In this document: positions 53,160-64,000 of the stretch, one piece after another
Layout: every line of letters starts with the position of its first letter
Position numbering within the stretch: position 1 is the first letter of the stretch
DNA from: Candidatus Phosphitivorax anaerolimi
Lineage (GTDB): Bacteria > Desulfobacterota > Desulfomonilia > UBA1062
Direction: 5' to 3'
Assembly (NCBI GenBank): GCA_001896555.1
Contig: MPOS01000042.1
Span: 48,002-112,001 of the forward strand
Length of the DNA stretch: 64,000 nt
Notes under the pieces: generated by a model
Told to the model about the DNA's origin: nothing
What the model saw: the letters and a program-made list of their open reading frames with translations, nothing else
Databases searched by the model: none
Made by a program: the position numbers and the translations under genes

Positions 53160-54187
53160 CGAGAGAAGAAGCCCGCAAAATCATCGAGGAGAAGAAGCAG
53201 GAGCTGGGAAGAGGCCTCATCATCCTGGGACATCACTACCAGAGCGATGAGGTGATCGCCTATGCCGACTTTGTGGGCGACTCCCTGGAGCTCGCCAGAA
53301 AGGCATCCCAGGTGGAAGAGGCCGGCCATATCGTGTTCTGCGGGGTGTTTTTCATGGCGGAGAGCGCGGCGATCCTGGCACCGGATAAGTCCGTGTACAT
53401 CCCTGATTTCTCCGCCGGCTGTCCCCTGGCCGACATGGCGGAGCCGGGCGCCGTTCAGAAGGCGTGGGAGGTGATTACAAAGGATGGCGCCGGCGTCGTC
53501 CCGGTCACCTATGTCAACTCCAGCGCCCGGATCAAGGCGTTCTGCGGCAGGCATGGTGGGATCGTCTGCACCTCGGGAAATGCGCGACAGATCTTCGAAT
53601 GGGCCTTTGAGCGTGCAGACAGGATCTTTTTCATGCCCGACATGAACCTCGGCCGGAACACGGCCCGTCAGATGGGCATACCCGAAGAGCAGGTCGTGCT
53701 GTGGGACCCGGAAAAGGAACACGGAGGACTGGGCAGTGAAGAGCTGGCCCGGGCCCGGCTGGTGCTCTGGAAGGGCTGGTGCCCGGTGCACTGGCCGACA
53801 TTCACCCCCGAGGACGTCCGCATGCTCAAGGAGAAACATCCCGGCATCGATGTCATTGTGCATCCCGAGTCCGATCCGCAGACCGTGGATGCCTCCGGCC
53901 GGAGCGGCTCCACCGCACGCATCCTCGAGGTGGTGAAGGCTACTCCTCCCGGAGGCAAGCTGGCCATCGGCACCGAGGCCAATCTGGTGAAGCGGGCGGC
54001 GCGTGAGAACCCCTCGCTTACGATCGTGCCTCTGCGCGAGGTATACTGTGAGGATATGGCCAGGATCACACTCGAAAAGCTCGCCTTGGTGCTGCTCCAC
54101 CTGGGCGAAGACACCTTCCGGGTGACGGTGGAGCCTGATATTGCGCGCGATGCCCTGTCCGCCCTGGAAAGAATGTTGAGGGTATAG
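53156..54187 (+). CDS. nadA: Quinolinate synthase
   Basis: 343 residues. Three cysteines for the [4Fe-4S] cluster stand in VFCGVFFMAESA, GIVCTSGN and KGWCPVHW. The LGHHYQSDEVIAYADFVGDSLEL start and the PESDPQTVDASGRSGST segment complete the family. It condenses iminoaspartate with dihydroxyacetone phosphate. Oxygen sensitivity suits an anaerobe. It overlaps nadC by 4 bases and is 2 bases ahead of nadB. Confidence 0.95.
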   Translation: MTREEARKIIEEKKQELGRGLIILGHHYQSDEVIAYADFVGDSLELARKASQVEEAGHIVFCGVFFMAESAAILAPDKSVYIPDFSAGCPLADMAEPGAVQKAWEVITKDGAGVVPVTYVNSSARIKAFCGRHGGIVCTSGNARQIFEWAFERADRIFFMPDMNLGRNTARQMGIPEEQVVLWDPEKEHGGLGSEELARARLVLWKGWCPVHWPTFTPEDVRMLKEKHPGIDVIVHPESDPQTVDASGRSGSTARILEVVKATPPGGKLAIGTEANLVKRAARENPSLTIVPLREVYCEDMARITLEKLALVLLHLGEDTFRVTVEPDIARDALSALERMLRV

Positions 54188-54189
54188 CC

Positions 54190-55836
54190 ATGCCCGACGC
54201 CTATAAGGAAACCGAATGCCTCATCATCGGAACCGGCATTGCCGGAGCCACCTGTGCCTACATAGCGGCAAAGGCCGGAGTGAAGGTATGTCTTCTCACC
54301 AAGAGGTCTGACCCTTCATTGGCCAACACCAACCTCGCCCAGGGAGGAATTGTCTACTCGGGCAACGGGGACAGTCCCGAGCTGCTGAAACAGGATATCC
54401 TCAAGGCGGGGAGATTTCTCAACTCACTCGACGCGGTCGATTTTCTGTCGCGGCAGGGGCCGGCTATTGTCAAGGAAGTGCTCATCGATGATCTCAAAGT
54501 AGACTTCACCCACCTCAAAGGCCCGGAGGATGAGAGCTATGACCTCACCCGGGAGGGTGCGCATTCCATCAACCGCATCCTGTATTCCGCCGACCACACG
54601 GGCCAGGAGATCGAAAAGGCCCTCCTTGACGCGCTTCGCAAAGAGAAGAATGTTGAGCTCATCACCAACGCGACGGCTATCGACCTGATCACCCTGCACC
54701 ACCACTCGACAGACATCCAGTCGCGATATCTGCTGGAAGACCGGTGCGCCGGCGCATACGTGTACAAGGAGAGCACCAAGGAGGTAATCGCCGTGCTGGC
54801 GCAGTACACGGTGCTCGCAACCGGCGGTCTCGGAGATATCTATCTGCATTCCACCAACGAGAAGGGCACTGTGGGAGACGGCATCGTCATGGCCAAGCGT
54901 GCCGGCGCCAACGTGATCAACATGGAGTTCATACAGTTTCACCCCACCACCCTGTACCTCCCGGGCGCGAGAAGGTTCCTGCTCTCGGAGGCCTTGAGGG
55001 GGGAGGGCGCGAGGCTGATGAACCTGCGCGGCGAGTACTTCATGGACCGGTACAACCCGGAGCTCAAGGATCTTGCCCCGCGCGACGAGGTGGCTATCGC
55101 CATCTGGGACGAGATGATCGAGAACAAGGAAGACCACGTCCTGCTGGATATCGCCAACTTCGTAAAAGAAGACATTCCCGAGCGGTTCCCGAAGATCTAC
55201 TCAACCTGCAAGCAGGCGGGCATCGACATCACCCGCGAGCCCGTGCCCGTGGTGCCGGCCGCGCACTACTTCTGCGGCGGGGTGCATGTGAACAACCTGG
55301 GCCGGACCACCCTCAACGGTCTCTATGCAGCGGGCGAGGTGTCGTGCACCGGGCTGCACGGGGCCAACCGGCTCGCCTCAACCTCGCTGCTCGAAGGGCT
55401 CGTCTGGGGATATACCTCTGCAAAAGACATTGTCTCAAGGATCAACTCAGGCGAAACCATCCGGACCAATACGCTCCACTCGGTGCGCGACTGGATATAC
55501 ACCGGGAACGTGGAGAACGAAGACCCTGCGCTCATCGCCCAGGACTGGGCCTCCATCAAGAGCACCATGTGGAACTATGTGGGGATCGTCCGGACCAGGC
55601 AGCGGCTGAAGATCGCCATCGAAGACTTGAGGCACATGCTGCTCAGAATCGAGGACTTCTACCGGGAGACGCCTGTGTCGAAGGACATTATCAGCCTCTT
55701 TCAGGGAACTCAGTCCGCGATCCTGGTGGCGGACGCCGCTTTCAGAAACCGCAACTCCATCGGGTGCCACTTTTTGAGGGACCATACCGGCTCAACACGA
55801 TCATACCCGGCCATGCCGCGCCACTACACTCCTTGA
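54190..55836 (+). CDS. nadB: L-aspartate oxidase
   Basis: 548 residues of the succinate-dehydrogenase/NadB flavoprotein family. FAD loop GTGIAGATCAYIAAKAG, NLAQGGI (NadB type), FHPTTLYLPG, SEALRGEGA, RDEVAIAIWDEM and HYFCGGVHVNNLGRTTL are visible. It oxidises aspartate to iminoaspartate, with fumarate as the likely electron acceptor in an anaerobe. Last gene of the three-gene de novo NAD operon. Confidence 0.93.
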   Translation: MPDAYKETECLIIGTGIAGATCAYIAAKAGVKVCLLTKRSDPSLANTNLAQGGIVYSGNGDSPELLKQDILKAGRFLNSLDAVDFLSRQGPAIVKEVLIDDLKVDFTHLKGPEDESYDLTREGAHSINRILYSADHTGQEIEKALLDALRKEKNVELITNATAIDLITLHHHSTDIQSRYLLEDRCAGAYVYKESTKEVIAVLAQYTVLATGGLGDIYLHSTNEKGTVGDGIVMAKRAGANVINMEFIQFHPTTLYLPGARRFLLSEALRGEGARLMNLRGEYFMDRYNPELKDLAPRDEVAIAIWDEMIENKEDHVLLDIANFVKEDIPERFPKIYSTCKQAGIDITREPVPVVPAAHYFCGGVHVNNLGRTTLNGLYAAGEVSCTGLHGANRLASTSLLEGLVWGYTSAKDIVSRINSGETIRTNTLHSVRDWIYTGNVENEDPALIAQDWASIKSTMWNYVGIVRTRQRLKIAIEDLRHMLLRIEDFYRETPVSKDIISLFQGTQSAILVADAAFRNRNSIGCHFLRDHTGSTRSYPAMPRHYTP

Positions 55837-55849
55837 TATGACGCCTAAC

Positions 55850-55979
55850 ATTTCTCCGGGGGCTTTCGCCTGTCACACTCTACCCTCGCGATGCCGTCCT
55901 ATGGTCTGATCGCCATACTATGGCCCCAAAACCCCTCATGTTTTGGGAGGGCAGTCCCAAACTCCTGCACCGGAGAAAT
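55850..55979 (+). repeat. Ten-bp inverted repeat enclosing a hairpin after nadB
   Basis: ATTTCTCCGG (55850-55859) and CCGGAGAAAT (55970-55979) are perfect complements 110 bases apart. Between them CCCAAAAC (55925-55932) pairs with GTTTTGGG (55940-55947). The block begins 13 bases after the nadB stop. It could be a folded 3' end, a small RNA or a degenerate mobile element. No sequence identity to a known RNA was seen. Confidence 0.4.
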
Positions 55980-56084
55980 GGACATGCATATGTAAAATCA
56001 ATGGCATGGGTCAATATCCCCTCAATGGCACGGCATTCGCATCCTTAATCTGCAATCTGGACATGAACTGGGGTGCGCCAAGAA

Positions 56085-56384
56085 ATGAGTCGAAAGGGTT
56101 CGCCTGACGATATTTGCATTCTCTGCGGCGGGACAGAAGGGGTGAGCAGGTGCGGGGGATGTGACAGGCCCCTGTGCAAGAGATGCAGGAGCATGGAGAT
56201 CTGCACCAAGGTCGATGGGGAGATCACCATAAAATACTTCTGCCCTGACTGCGGCAACGATCCCCAAATCAATCCTCCCAAGGCATTCACAAAGGTGTTC
56301 GGGCTGGAGGATGTCACCGATATGGTGAACCAGGAAGAGCGGGCCAAGGCAAAACGTTTCAAGATCAAGCTCAAGATGTCGTGA
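56085..56384 (+). CDS. Small Cys-rich zinc-ribbon protein
   Basis: About 99 residues from ATG 56085 (a GTG at 56073 is also possible). Cysteines come as CILCGG, RCGGCDRPLCKRC, EIC and CPDCG, which suggests two zinc-binding knots. The C-terminus is highly charged (EERAKAKRFKIKLKMS). There is no signal peptide. I do not recognise a family. The position after the NAD operon gives no functional clue, and the ribosome site is poor, so the gene is likely but not certain. Confidence 0.6.
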   Translation: MSRKGSPDDICILCGGTEGVSRCGGCDRPLCKRCRSMEICTKVDGEITIKYFCPDCGNDPQINPPKAFTKVFGLEDVTDMVNQEERAKAKRFKIKLKMS

Positions 56385-57061
56385 CCCGCGGGTCCCTTTT
56401 TTTCTCTTTGGGTCCAATACCCCTGATAGCATACGAAATAATGCCTGGTCGACTTGCAGGCAGGGATATCCGTACGTCTGCCTGCTGGGGCGGCTCATGG
56501 CGGTGCGGACTGGTGATGTATTATGGCGGAATTGCCAGAGAATGGTATGGTGACGGCACCATAATCACCGCAAACATTCAAACGGACATATACCATAGGC
56601 CATGAAAATGAATATTAATATAATAATAAAATCAATATGATAAAAAAATCGATAAAATGGCACACCTTTCGCTAATAATAGAGGCCGGAAGGAAAAGCTC
56701 TTTCACAAAGAAACCGTAAAAACAGGTTTCCATAGAGAACGCGAGGTACAGTACACACGGCATTGGGCAGCACACAGAAGGCCTGCTGAATAATCGGGCA
56801 GGAGACGATATTCTCGCAGAGCAGGATATCACTGGGGTAAAGATGATCCCCTTTTATGCCTGAAGCAGCCCCTCTCTTTCCTGCAGGGAAAGTCCTCTGC
56901 CGTTCGGTACTCTCAATAACACTAACTGAAACCTCCTTTTTGATGCCAGAAGATGGGACAAGATCCATACTCCGCTACCGTCCCCACACCTTATATCTTC
57001 TGGCTTTTTTTTGTCCTCAGGACTTCCTTGAGGCCATAACCTCCCTCCGGGGGAAAACTCC
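56385..57061. other. Long AT-rich gap, no supported gene
   Basis: About 680 bases. Near the start, the palindrome GACCCGCGGGTC (56383-56394) followed by CC and seven T could be a weak terminator of the Cys-rich gene. 56590-56680 is extremely AT-rich. Possible reading frames on both strands (for example 56672-56968 minus) have no ribosome site and look random. The rplU promoter begins at 57062. Confidence 0.45.
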
Positions 57062-57090
57062 TTGACAATCAAGGCAAGTTTCATTAATAG
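57062..57090 (+). promoter_or_regulatory. Sigma-70 promoter of the rplU operon
   Basis: TTGACA (57062-57067), exactly 17 bases, TAATAG (57085-57090). The leader to ATG 57134 is about 36 bases. It is the best promoter match in the window and suits the ribosomal and housekeeping genes that follow. Confidence 0.75.
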
Positions 57091-57133
57091 CTCTACCACT
57101 TTTCACGGATAAACAAGAATCAGGAGTATAGAC

Positions 57134-57457
57134 ATGTATGCGGTGATAAAGACTGGCGGGAAACAGTACAAGGTCGAAGAGGGCGACAGGATCCAGATCG
57201 AGAAGCTCGATGCGGCCAGCGGCGATGTAGTGACCTTCGACAACGTCCTCTTCATCGGCGGTGACGAAGAATATCAGCTGGGAACGCCGAGCCTTGATGG
57301 GGTGACCGTAGACGGAAAGGTCGTGCGGCAGCTCAGAGGCAAGAAGATTATCGTGTTCAAGATGAAGAGAAGGAAGGGCTACCGGAAGAAGCAGGGTCAC
57401 CGGCAGAACCTCACCGAGGTCTTTATCACGAAGATCAATGCAGGCAAGGAGGCTTGA
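57134..57457 (+). CDS. rplU: 50S ribosomal protein L21
   Basis: 107 residues beginning [17 protein letters not shown], the L21 signature, with the basic [16 protein letters not shown] tail that contacts 23S rRNA. First gene of the operon, 6 bases ahead of rpmA. Confidence 0.97.
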   Translation: MYAVIKTGGKQYKVEEGDRIQIEKLDAASGDVVTFDNVLFIGGDEEYQLGTPSLDGVTVDGKVVRQLRGKKIIVFKMKRRKGYRKKQGHRQNLTEVFITKINAGKEA

Positions 57458-57463
57458 TAACCC

Positions 57464-57724
57464 ATGGCCCATAAGAAATCAGGCGGCACCTCCCGCAACG
57501 GAAGGGACACAGCAGGAAAGAGGCTCGGTGTGAAGCGCTTTGACGGCCAGCCGGTGAGGGCAGGGAGCATCCTGGTCCGCCAGCGGGGCACCAAGATTCA
57601 TCCTGGGCCGAATGTCGGCTGCGGAAGGGACTACACCCTGTTTGCGCTTACCGACGGCGTCGTGAAATTCGAAACCCTTTTCAACAATAAAAAGCGGGTG
57701 AGCATCGTAGCGAACGCTTCGTAA
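57464..57724 (+). CDS. rpmA: 50S ribosomal protein L27
   Basis: 86 residues beginning [23 protein letters not shown], the L27 N-terminus that reaches the peptidyl-transferase centre. [15 protein letters not shown] and GRDYTLFAL follow. No cleavable N-terminal extension of the Firmicutes type is present. It is followed by obgE. Confidence 0.97.
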   Translation: MAHKKSGGTSRNGRDTAGKRLGVKRFDGQPVRAGSILVRQRGTKIHPGPNVGCGRDYTLFALTDGVVKFETLFNNKKRVSIVANAS

Positions 57725-59857
<2,133 letters not shown>

Positions 59858-59861
<4 letters not shown>

Positions 59862-61111
59862 GTGAATCCATGATCGAAACCATTGCAGCCAGGGCGCGGA
59901 AGGCATCGCGGCCCCTCGTGAGCCTCTCCACCGTGCAGAAGAACCGGGCGCTCGCCGCGATGGCGCAGCGTCTCAGGTCGAGCGCCGAAGAGTTGAAGAC
60001 CGAGAACGCCAAGGACCTCAAGCAGGCACGGGCAAGCCACTTAAGCGCGGCAATGATCGATCGGCTCACCCTGAGCGACAAGGTGATCGAGGGCATGGCT
60101 TGGGCCTTGGAAGAGATCGCAGAGCTCCCCGACCCGGTGGGAAAGATCGAGAACATGACCCGGAGGCCGAACGGCCTGACCGTGGGCAAGATGAAGATTC
60201 CGCTCGGCGTGGTGGCCATCATCTACGAGTCGAGGCCGAACGTCACATCCGATGCGGCCGGGCTCTGCCTCAAGTCGGGCAACGCCGTGATCCTGCGGGG
60301 CGGCTCCGAGGCCTTCAATTCCAACCGGGCAATTGTGAAGGTGCTCAAGTCAGCGCTTGAGGAGTCGGATATCAACCCCGACGTGATCGGCTTCATCCCG
60401 GTCACCGATCGCGAGGCCATCAACGAAATGCTCTCCCTTGAGCAGTACATCGACCTGGTCATCCCCCGCGGGGGCGAAGGGCTCATCCGGACCGTGGTTG
60501 AGAACTCGCGGATCCCGGTGCTGAAGCACTACAAGGGCGTGTGCCACATCTTCGTGGACAGGGATGCCGACCTCGACAAGGCGTACAAGATCTGCCTGAA
60601 CGCCAAGGTCCAGCGGCCGGGCGTGTGCAACGCCATGGAGACCCTGCTGGTGGACGCTCCGGTGGCGGATACCTTCCTGCCCGAGATGATCAGGCTCCTG
60701 CGGGAGAACGGCGTGGAGATCCGCGGGTGCGAGAAGACGCTTAAGATAGTGCCCGATGTGACGCCAGCCCGGGAGAGCGACTGGTATGAGGAGTTCCTCG
60801 ATCTCGTCCTGGCCGTGAAGGTGACGGACGGCATGCAGGAGGCGATAGACCATATCGAGAAGTACGGCTCCGACCACACCGAGGCCATCATCACCGAGAA
60901 CCACACCCGCGCCATGCAGTTTCTGCGCGACGTGGACTCGTCAACCGTACTCGTAAACGCCAGCACGCGGTTCTCCGACGGCGGGGAATTCGGACTGGGC
61001 GCCGAGATCGGGATCTGCACCTCGCGCATTCATGCATACGGGCCCATGGGGATAGAGGACCTCACCATCGGCAAGTTCGTGTGCTTCGGGGACGGTCAGA
61101 TCAGAACATGA
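59858..61111 (+). CDS. proA: Gamma-glutamyl phosphate reductase
   Basis: 417 residues of the aldehyde-dehydrogenase-like ProA family. PLGVVAIIYESRPNVTSDAAGLCLKSGNAVILRGGSEA, PRGGEGLI and the catalytic Cys in VQRPGVCNAMETLLV, plus SSTVLVNASTRFSDGGEFGLGAE, are present. It reduces gamma-glutamyl phosphate with NADPH. The start is GTG and overlaps proB, and the stop overlaps the ATG of nadD. Confidence 0.96.
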
Positions 61112-61737
61112 GGATAGGAATCTTCGGAGGAACCTTCAACCCCATCCACCTCGGGCACTTGAGAGCCGCGGAAGAGGTGAGGGAGGCTCTCGATCTCGAA
61201 AAGGTCCTGTTCGTGCCATCATACCTTCCGCCCCACAAGGAGCTGGCCTTAGGCGTGCCGGCCGAAGTCCGCCTGGAGATCGTGCGTCTCTCCATCCGGT
61301 CCAATCCCTTTTTCGAACTCTCGCCCTTCGAGGTAGAGCAGGGAGGGAACTCATACTCGGTCAAAACCATCGAGTACGTACGTCAGCGCTTTGAGACCGT
61401 GCCCTGGTTCATTCTCGGGCAGGACGCCTTCAACGAGATCCTCACCTGGTACCAGGCGAGCCGGCTGTTCGACCTGGCGCACTTTGCGGTCATGTCGCGC
61501 CCCGGCGCCGGAAGGCCGGAGCTCGCCGACATTCTGGCTGAGGAGGCGGCCCGATTCCGGCCCGCGCCTGATGGATATATAAGCAGCGAGGGCAACAGAA
61601 TCGTGTTCGTGGATGTAACCCCGCTTGACATCTCTTCGTCTAAAATACGTGACCTCTGCCATCAGGGGAGATCGGTCACCTATCTCATACCAAAAGAAGT
61701 GGAGGAATATATCGAGCGTGAAAGGATATATGAATAA
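61108..61737 (+). CDS. nadD: Nicotinate-nucleotide adenylyltransferase
   Basis: 209 residues from ATG 61108. GIFGGTFNPIHLGHLRAAEEV holds the nucleotidyl-transferase HxGH motif, and ISSSKIRDL is the second signature. It joins nicotinate mononucleotide and ATP, the step after NadC, so the NAD pathway is encoded in two places in this window. The ATG overlaps the proA stop (ATGA). Confidence 0.95.
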   Translation: MRIGIFGGTFNPIHLGHLRAAEEVREALDLEKVLFVPSYLPPHKELALGVPAEVRLEIVRLSIRSNPFFELSPFEVEQGGNSYSVKTIEYVRQRFETVPWFILGQDAFNEILTWYQASRLFDLAHFAVMSRPGAGRPELADILAEEAARFRPAPDGYISSEGNRIVFVDVTPLDISSSKIRDLCHQGRSVTYLIPKEVEEYIERERIYE

Positions 61738-62058
61738 ATGAAGCCGCTGTGGAGCAGAGCCGTCGAAGCCCTCGAAGAAAAGAAGGCGACCGACGTGGTG
61801 GTGCTGGATGTAAGCGGTGTGAGCTCGTTCACCGACCACATTGTCGTGTGCACTGGCATGTCGGACCGGCAGATCAGGGCCATGGCCCAGCACCTGATGG
61901 AGACCCTGGGCAAACCGTTCGGCGTCGAAGGACTGGACAGGGGACGATGGGTGCTCCTGGACTACGTCGACGTGGTCATCCACATCCTGCAGGAAGACCT
62001 GAGGCAGTACTACGACATCGAAGGCATGTGGTTCGATGCCAAGAGGGTCAGGGGGTGA
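61738..62058 (+). CDS. rsfS: Ribosomal silencing factor
   Basis: 106 residues. VVVLDVSGVSSFTDHIVVCTGMSDRQIRAMA and WVLLDYVDVVIHIL are the RsfS signatures. It binds ribosomal protein L14 and blocks subunit joining in starvation. The ATG follows the nadD stop directly, and the stop overlaps the rlmH GTG. Confidence 0.94.
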   Translation: MKPLWSRAVEALEEKKATDVVVLDVSGVSSFTDHIVVCTGMSDRQIRAMAQHLMETLGKPFGVEGLDRGRWVLLDYVDVVIHILQEDLRQYYDIEGMWFDAKRVRG

Positions 62059-62465
62059 AGCTGGTTTTCTGCCTGGCCGGTAAGACCGAACGCGGCCCGG
62101 TGGGAGAGCTGGTCGACGACTACCGCAAGAGGATCTCCCGGTACGCGCCGGTTGAGGTCATCGAGGCAAAGACCTTGAGGGTCCAGTCGCGCGAGGGTGT
62201 CCACGTGCTCCTGAGCCCTGACGGCCGGATCATGACGTCGGAAGGATTTGCATCCTTCCTGGGAGATATCCTGAACAGCTCGGCAAAGCACCTGTTCTTC
62301 TACGTGGGAGGCCCCACCGGATTCGATCCGGAAATGGAAAAGGCCGTCCCGGAGAAGATCTCGCTCTCGGCCATGACCTTCAACCACCAGATCATCCGCA
62401 TCATGCTCTTCGAGCAGGTGTACCGCGCGTTTACCATACTGAACAACGAGCCCTATCACAAATGA
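62055..62465 (+). CDS. rlmH: 23S rRNA pseudouridine-1915 N3-methyltransferase
   Basis: 136 residues from GTG 62055, which overlaps the rsfS stop (GTGA). SPOUT-type methyltransferase with FYVGGPTGFD (SAM-binding knot) and LSAMTFNHQIIRIMLFEQVYRAF. It is unchanged in length from the family. It would be missed if only ATG starts were used, since the only ATG in this frame is far inside. Confidence 0.93.
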   Translation: MKLVFCLAGKTERGPVGELVDDYRKRISRYAPVEVIEAKTLRVQSREGVHVLLSPDGRIMTSEGFASFLGDILNSSAKHLFFYVGGPTGFDPEMEKAVPEKISLSAMTFNHQIIRIMLFEQVYRAFTILNNEPYHK

Positions 62466-63229
62466 GTCCTACGATACATAAACGGCCCGCCGTGTACGCA
62501 GGCCGGCAGGAAGAGACCATGCACAGGCCGCCTGCCAACGAGCTGGAAAAGGGCAGGGAAACGGTGGTACGTGCATACCCGCAGAGCAGCCCGCACACGT
62601 ACCGCTCCCAGGCCTTCGACACGTTGTCCACCCTGCTTCAGGAGGGTGAAGGCACCCGGGTCGAGTTCAAGCTGCGCGCCCCCTCGGCGGACCGTCTGGC
62701 AAAGCTCATATGCGCGTTCGCCAACACGAGCGGCGGCCACATACTCATGGGCGTGGACGACGGCGCGATCGTGGAAGGGGTGGAAGATATCGGCGAGACC
62801 AGAGATGCGATCGACCGGGCCCTGATGATGGTCACCCCCACACCAGAGGTAAGGATCACGGAGCTCCGCCTGGATGAAGAGCGGGTGGTCGTGATGTGTG
62901 CGGTGGGCCGGGGGAGAGACAAGCCCTGCCGAGCGGCCAATGCTCGGGGAGGAGAGGCGGCCTACATCAGGGTGGGTTCCGCAATCATGCCCGTGCCCAA
63001 AGGAGAGGAGGCCCGGCTCGAGCGCGAAGATGCCGTGCGGAGCCGTATCTCCCTTGAGAAGATTCACGAAAAGATCCTCAAGATCGTGGAGAGAAACCCA
63101 GGCATCACCCTGAAGAAGATCACCCAGGCATGCAACCTTTCGGCATACCGTGTGAGAAAAGCCCTGGTGCCCCTGCTGCAGAGCGGCCTGGTGGTTGAGA
63201 AGAACCCGGGGCGCTACACCCTCCGATAA
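62462..63229 (+). CDS. AlbA_2-domain protein with C-terminal winged helix
   Basis: 255 residues. After about 55 variable residues comes an AlbA_2/Schlafen-like domain (about 58-180): VEFKLRAPSADRLAKLICAFANTSGGHILMGVDDGAIVEGV and YIRVGSAIMPV. A winged-helix (about 195-255) follows: ILKIVERNPGITLKKITQACNLSAYRVRKALVPLLQSGLVV. It should bind nucleic acid as a regulator or processing factor; AlbA_2 domains are also found in defence-related proteins. The start overlaps the rlmH stop (ATGA). An ATG at 62519 is an alternative. Being the tail of a ribosome-assembly operon is unusual for this family. Confidence 0.82.
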   Translation: MSPTIHKRPAVYAGRQEETMHRPPANELEKGRETVVRAYPQSSPHTYRSQAFDTLSTLLQEGEGTRVEFKLRAPSADRLAKLICAFANTSGGHILMGVDDGAIVEGVEDIGETRDAIDRALMMVTPTPEVRITELRLDEERVVVMCAVGRGRDKPCRAANARGGEAAYIRVGSAIMPVPKGEEARLEREDAVRSRISLEKIHEKILKIVERNPGITLKKITQACNLSAYRVRKALVPLLQSGLVVEKNPGRYTLR

Positions 63230-63256
63230 GCCCGGGTAAGGAAGAGGAGCAATCGC

Positions 63257-63598
63257 ATGAGAGCGAAAACAGTCTACACCACGGAGCAGGGAAGGATATG
63301 CCCCGGATGCGGTCTCCCCGCTCTTAGATGCGAGTGCCGATCAGTAGGGGCCGTTGACCGGGGCCGTGGCATGGTCCGCGTGGGCCGTGAGACCAAGGGC
63401 CGCAAAGGAAAGGGCGTGACCGTGATCACCGGCCTGCCGCTGGACGATGAAGGTCTCAGGCGGCTCGCCCGGGAGCTGAAACAGCGATGCGGAACCGGCG
63501 GCACCGTGAAGAACGGCGTGATCGAGATCCAGGGAGATCATCGTGACATGCTTGTAGAGGAGCTTGCGAAGCGGGGCTATAAGCCGAAGAGATCGTGA
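63257..63598 (+). CDS. yciH: YciH/SUI1-like translation initiation factor
   Basis: 113 residues. The N-terminal zinc-ribbon-like CPGCGLPALRCEC is followed by the eIF1/SUI1 fold (about 40-113): RKGKGVTVITGLPLDDEGLRRLARELKQRCGTGGTVKNGVIEIQGDHRDMLVEELAKRGYKPKRS. It is related to archaeal and eukaryotic eIF1 and bacterial YciH, which affects start-codon choice. GAAGAGGAGC before the ATG. It is 27 bases after the AlbA_2 gene and may be the operon's last gene. Confidence 0.9.
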   Translation: MRAKTVYTTEQGRICPGCGLPALRCECRSVGAVDRGRGMVRVGRETKGRKGKGVTVITGLPLDDEGLRRLARELKQRCGTGGTVKNGVIEIQGDHRDMLVEELAKRGYKPKRS

Positions 63599-64000
63599 GG
63601 ATAGTCTTGCTGGGCAGAACAGAAAACAGAAAATGAAGGCCGGCGAAGGAATCATCCGGCTGCTCCATTTCTGGTAAAGGCTGCACACTTCAGGAATGGG
63701 GCCTGCTGTCAGACAGTTTCACAGGTACTCACCAGCCCGGATTCGTCAAACATACCTGTTGCCTTCTGCAGTGTTGTTCCCGACATGTAACAAGGCATAA
63801 ATATCTTCATACTTAACTGAATATTGGACAATAATAAAAGATCGGGTGCGTCATCCTCGGTGATTCCGAAGTAGTTGAGCCATTCGAAGGGCTTCTTATA
63901 TATTATCACTACTGTCCCAACGTTAATCGAATAAAGTCAGCTGGTTGCTGGGAACTGCCCCTGAATCTTGCCCATTTGAATCTGTAAGTGCATGTATAAT
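63599..64000. other. Window end without a supported gene
   Basis: 402 bases. The only candidate is a 66-residue minus-strand frame starting at GTG 63909, with no ribosome site. AT content rises past 63800. Nothing else recognised. Confidence 0.35.

Noticed and set aside
56672..56968. A 98-residue minus-strand frame in the AT-rich gap
   Set aside because: No ribosome site and the translation shows no family or signal features.
63709..63909. A 66-residue minus-strand hypothetical protein at the end of the window
   Set aside because: GTG start without a ribosome site and no recognisable family; kept out of the gene list.

Overview
The window looks like a chromosome segment of an anaerobic, strictly fermentative, syntrophic or sulfate-reducing bacterium, most plausibly of the former Deltaproteobacteria (Desulfobacterota). 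The lineage is inferred from gene content only: a UGA/selenocysteine formate dehydrogenase with NuoE/NuoF partners, fused isobutyryl-CoA mutase IcmF, two-subunit iron-sulfur fumarase, pyruvoyl-dependent arginine decarboxylase, several thiolases and an acyl-CoA dehydrogenase-type module. No rRNA, tRNA, insertion sequence, prophage or CRISPR array was recognised.

Layout. 1-11 kb: end of an ABC permease, a convergent orphan response regulator plus a 1536-residue hybrid histidine kinase, a surface lipoprotein made of six PKD-like domains and a seven-blade RCC1 propeller, and a chemoreceptor. 11-17 kb (mostly minus strand): 3-hydroxybutyryl-CoA dehydrogenase, thiolase, SDR oxidoreductase, fumarase alpha/beta and MobA. 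17.3-27.1 kb (plus strand): a formate module with NuoE-like and HndB-like subunits, a NuoF-GltD fusion, an OxlT-type carrier, a selenocysteine FdhA with a NuoG-like N-terminus, and a FocA channel, separated by clear terminators and hairpins. 27.3-29.8 kb: a compact five-gene signalling cluster (DRTGG, HATPase, DRTGG, PHP, HATPase). 30.1-34 kb: icmF and cobalamin adenosyltransferase. 34-39 kb: a secreted protein behind a possibly structured leader, a thiolase with a FadR-like operator, a YkgJ-like protein, and umuDC. 39.6-42.5 kb: hsp20-lon.

42.5-51.1 kb (minus strand) is a polyamine island: potABCD uptake, an XRE-cupin regulator with a palindromic operator, then speD, pdaD, speE and speB. Together these encode arginine -> agmatine -> putrescine -> spermidine. 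A purine nucleoside phosphorylase and a 57-residue Trm112-like gene lie beyond. 51.3-56.4 kb carries two unknown genes followed by the de novo NAD genes nadC-nadA-nadB and a small Cys-rich protein. 57.1-63.6 kb is the conserved housekeeping run rplU-rpmA-obgE-proB-proA-nadD-rsfS-rlmH, ending with an AlbA_2/winged-helix protein and a YciH/SUI1 protein.

How the genes fit together: the formate block can oxidise formate or reduce CO2 with pyridine nucleotides and moves formate across the membrane. MobA supplies the molybdopterin guanine dinucleotide cofactor for FdhA. Thiolases, Hbd and IcmF point to short-chain acyl-CoA metabolism. The most unusual elements are the fused NuoF-GltD subunit with the selenocysteine FdhA, the DRTGG/HATPase/PHP cluster beside it, and a possible two-domain structured RNA leader at 34252-34415.
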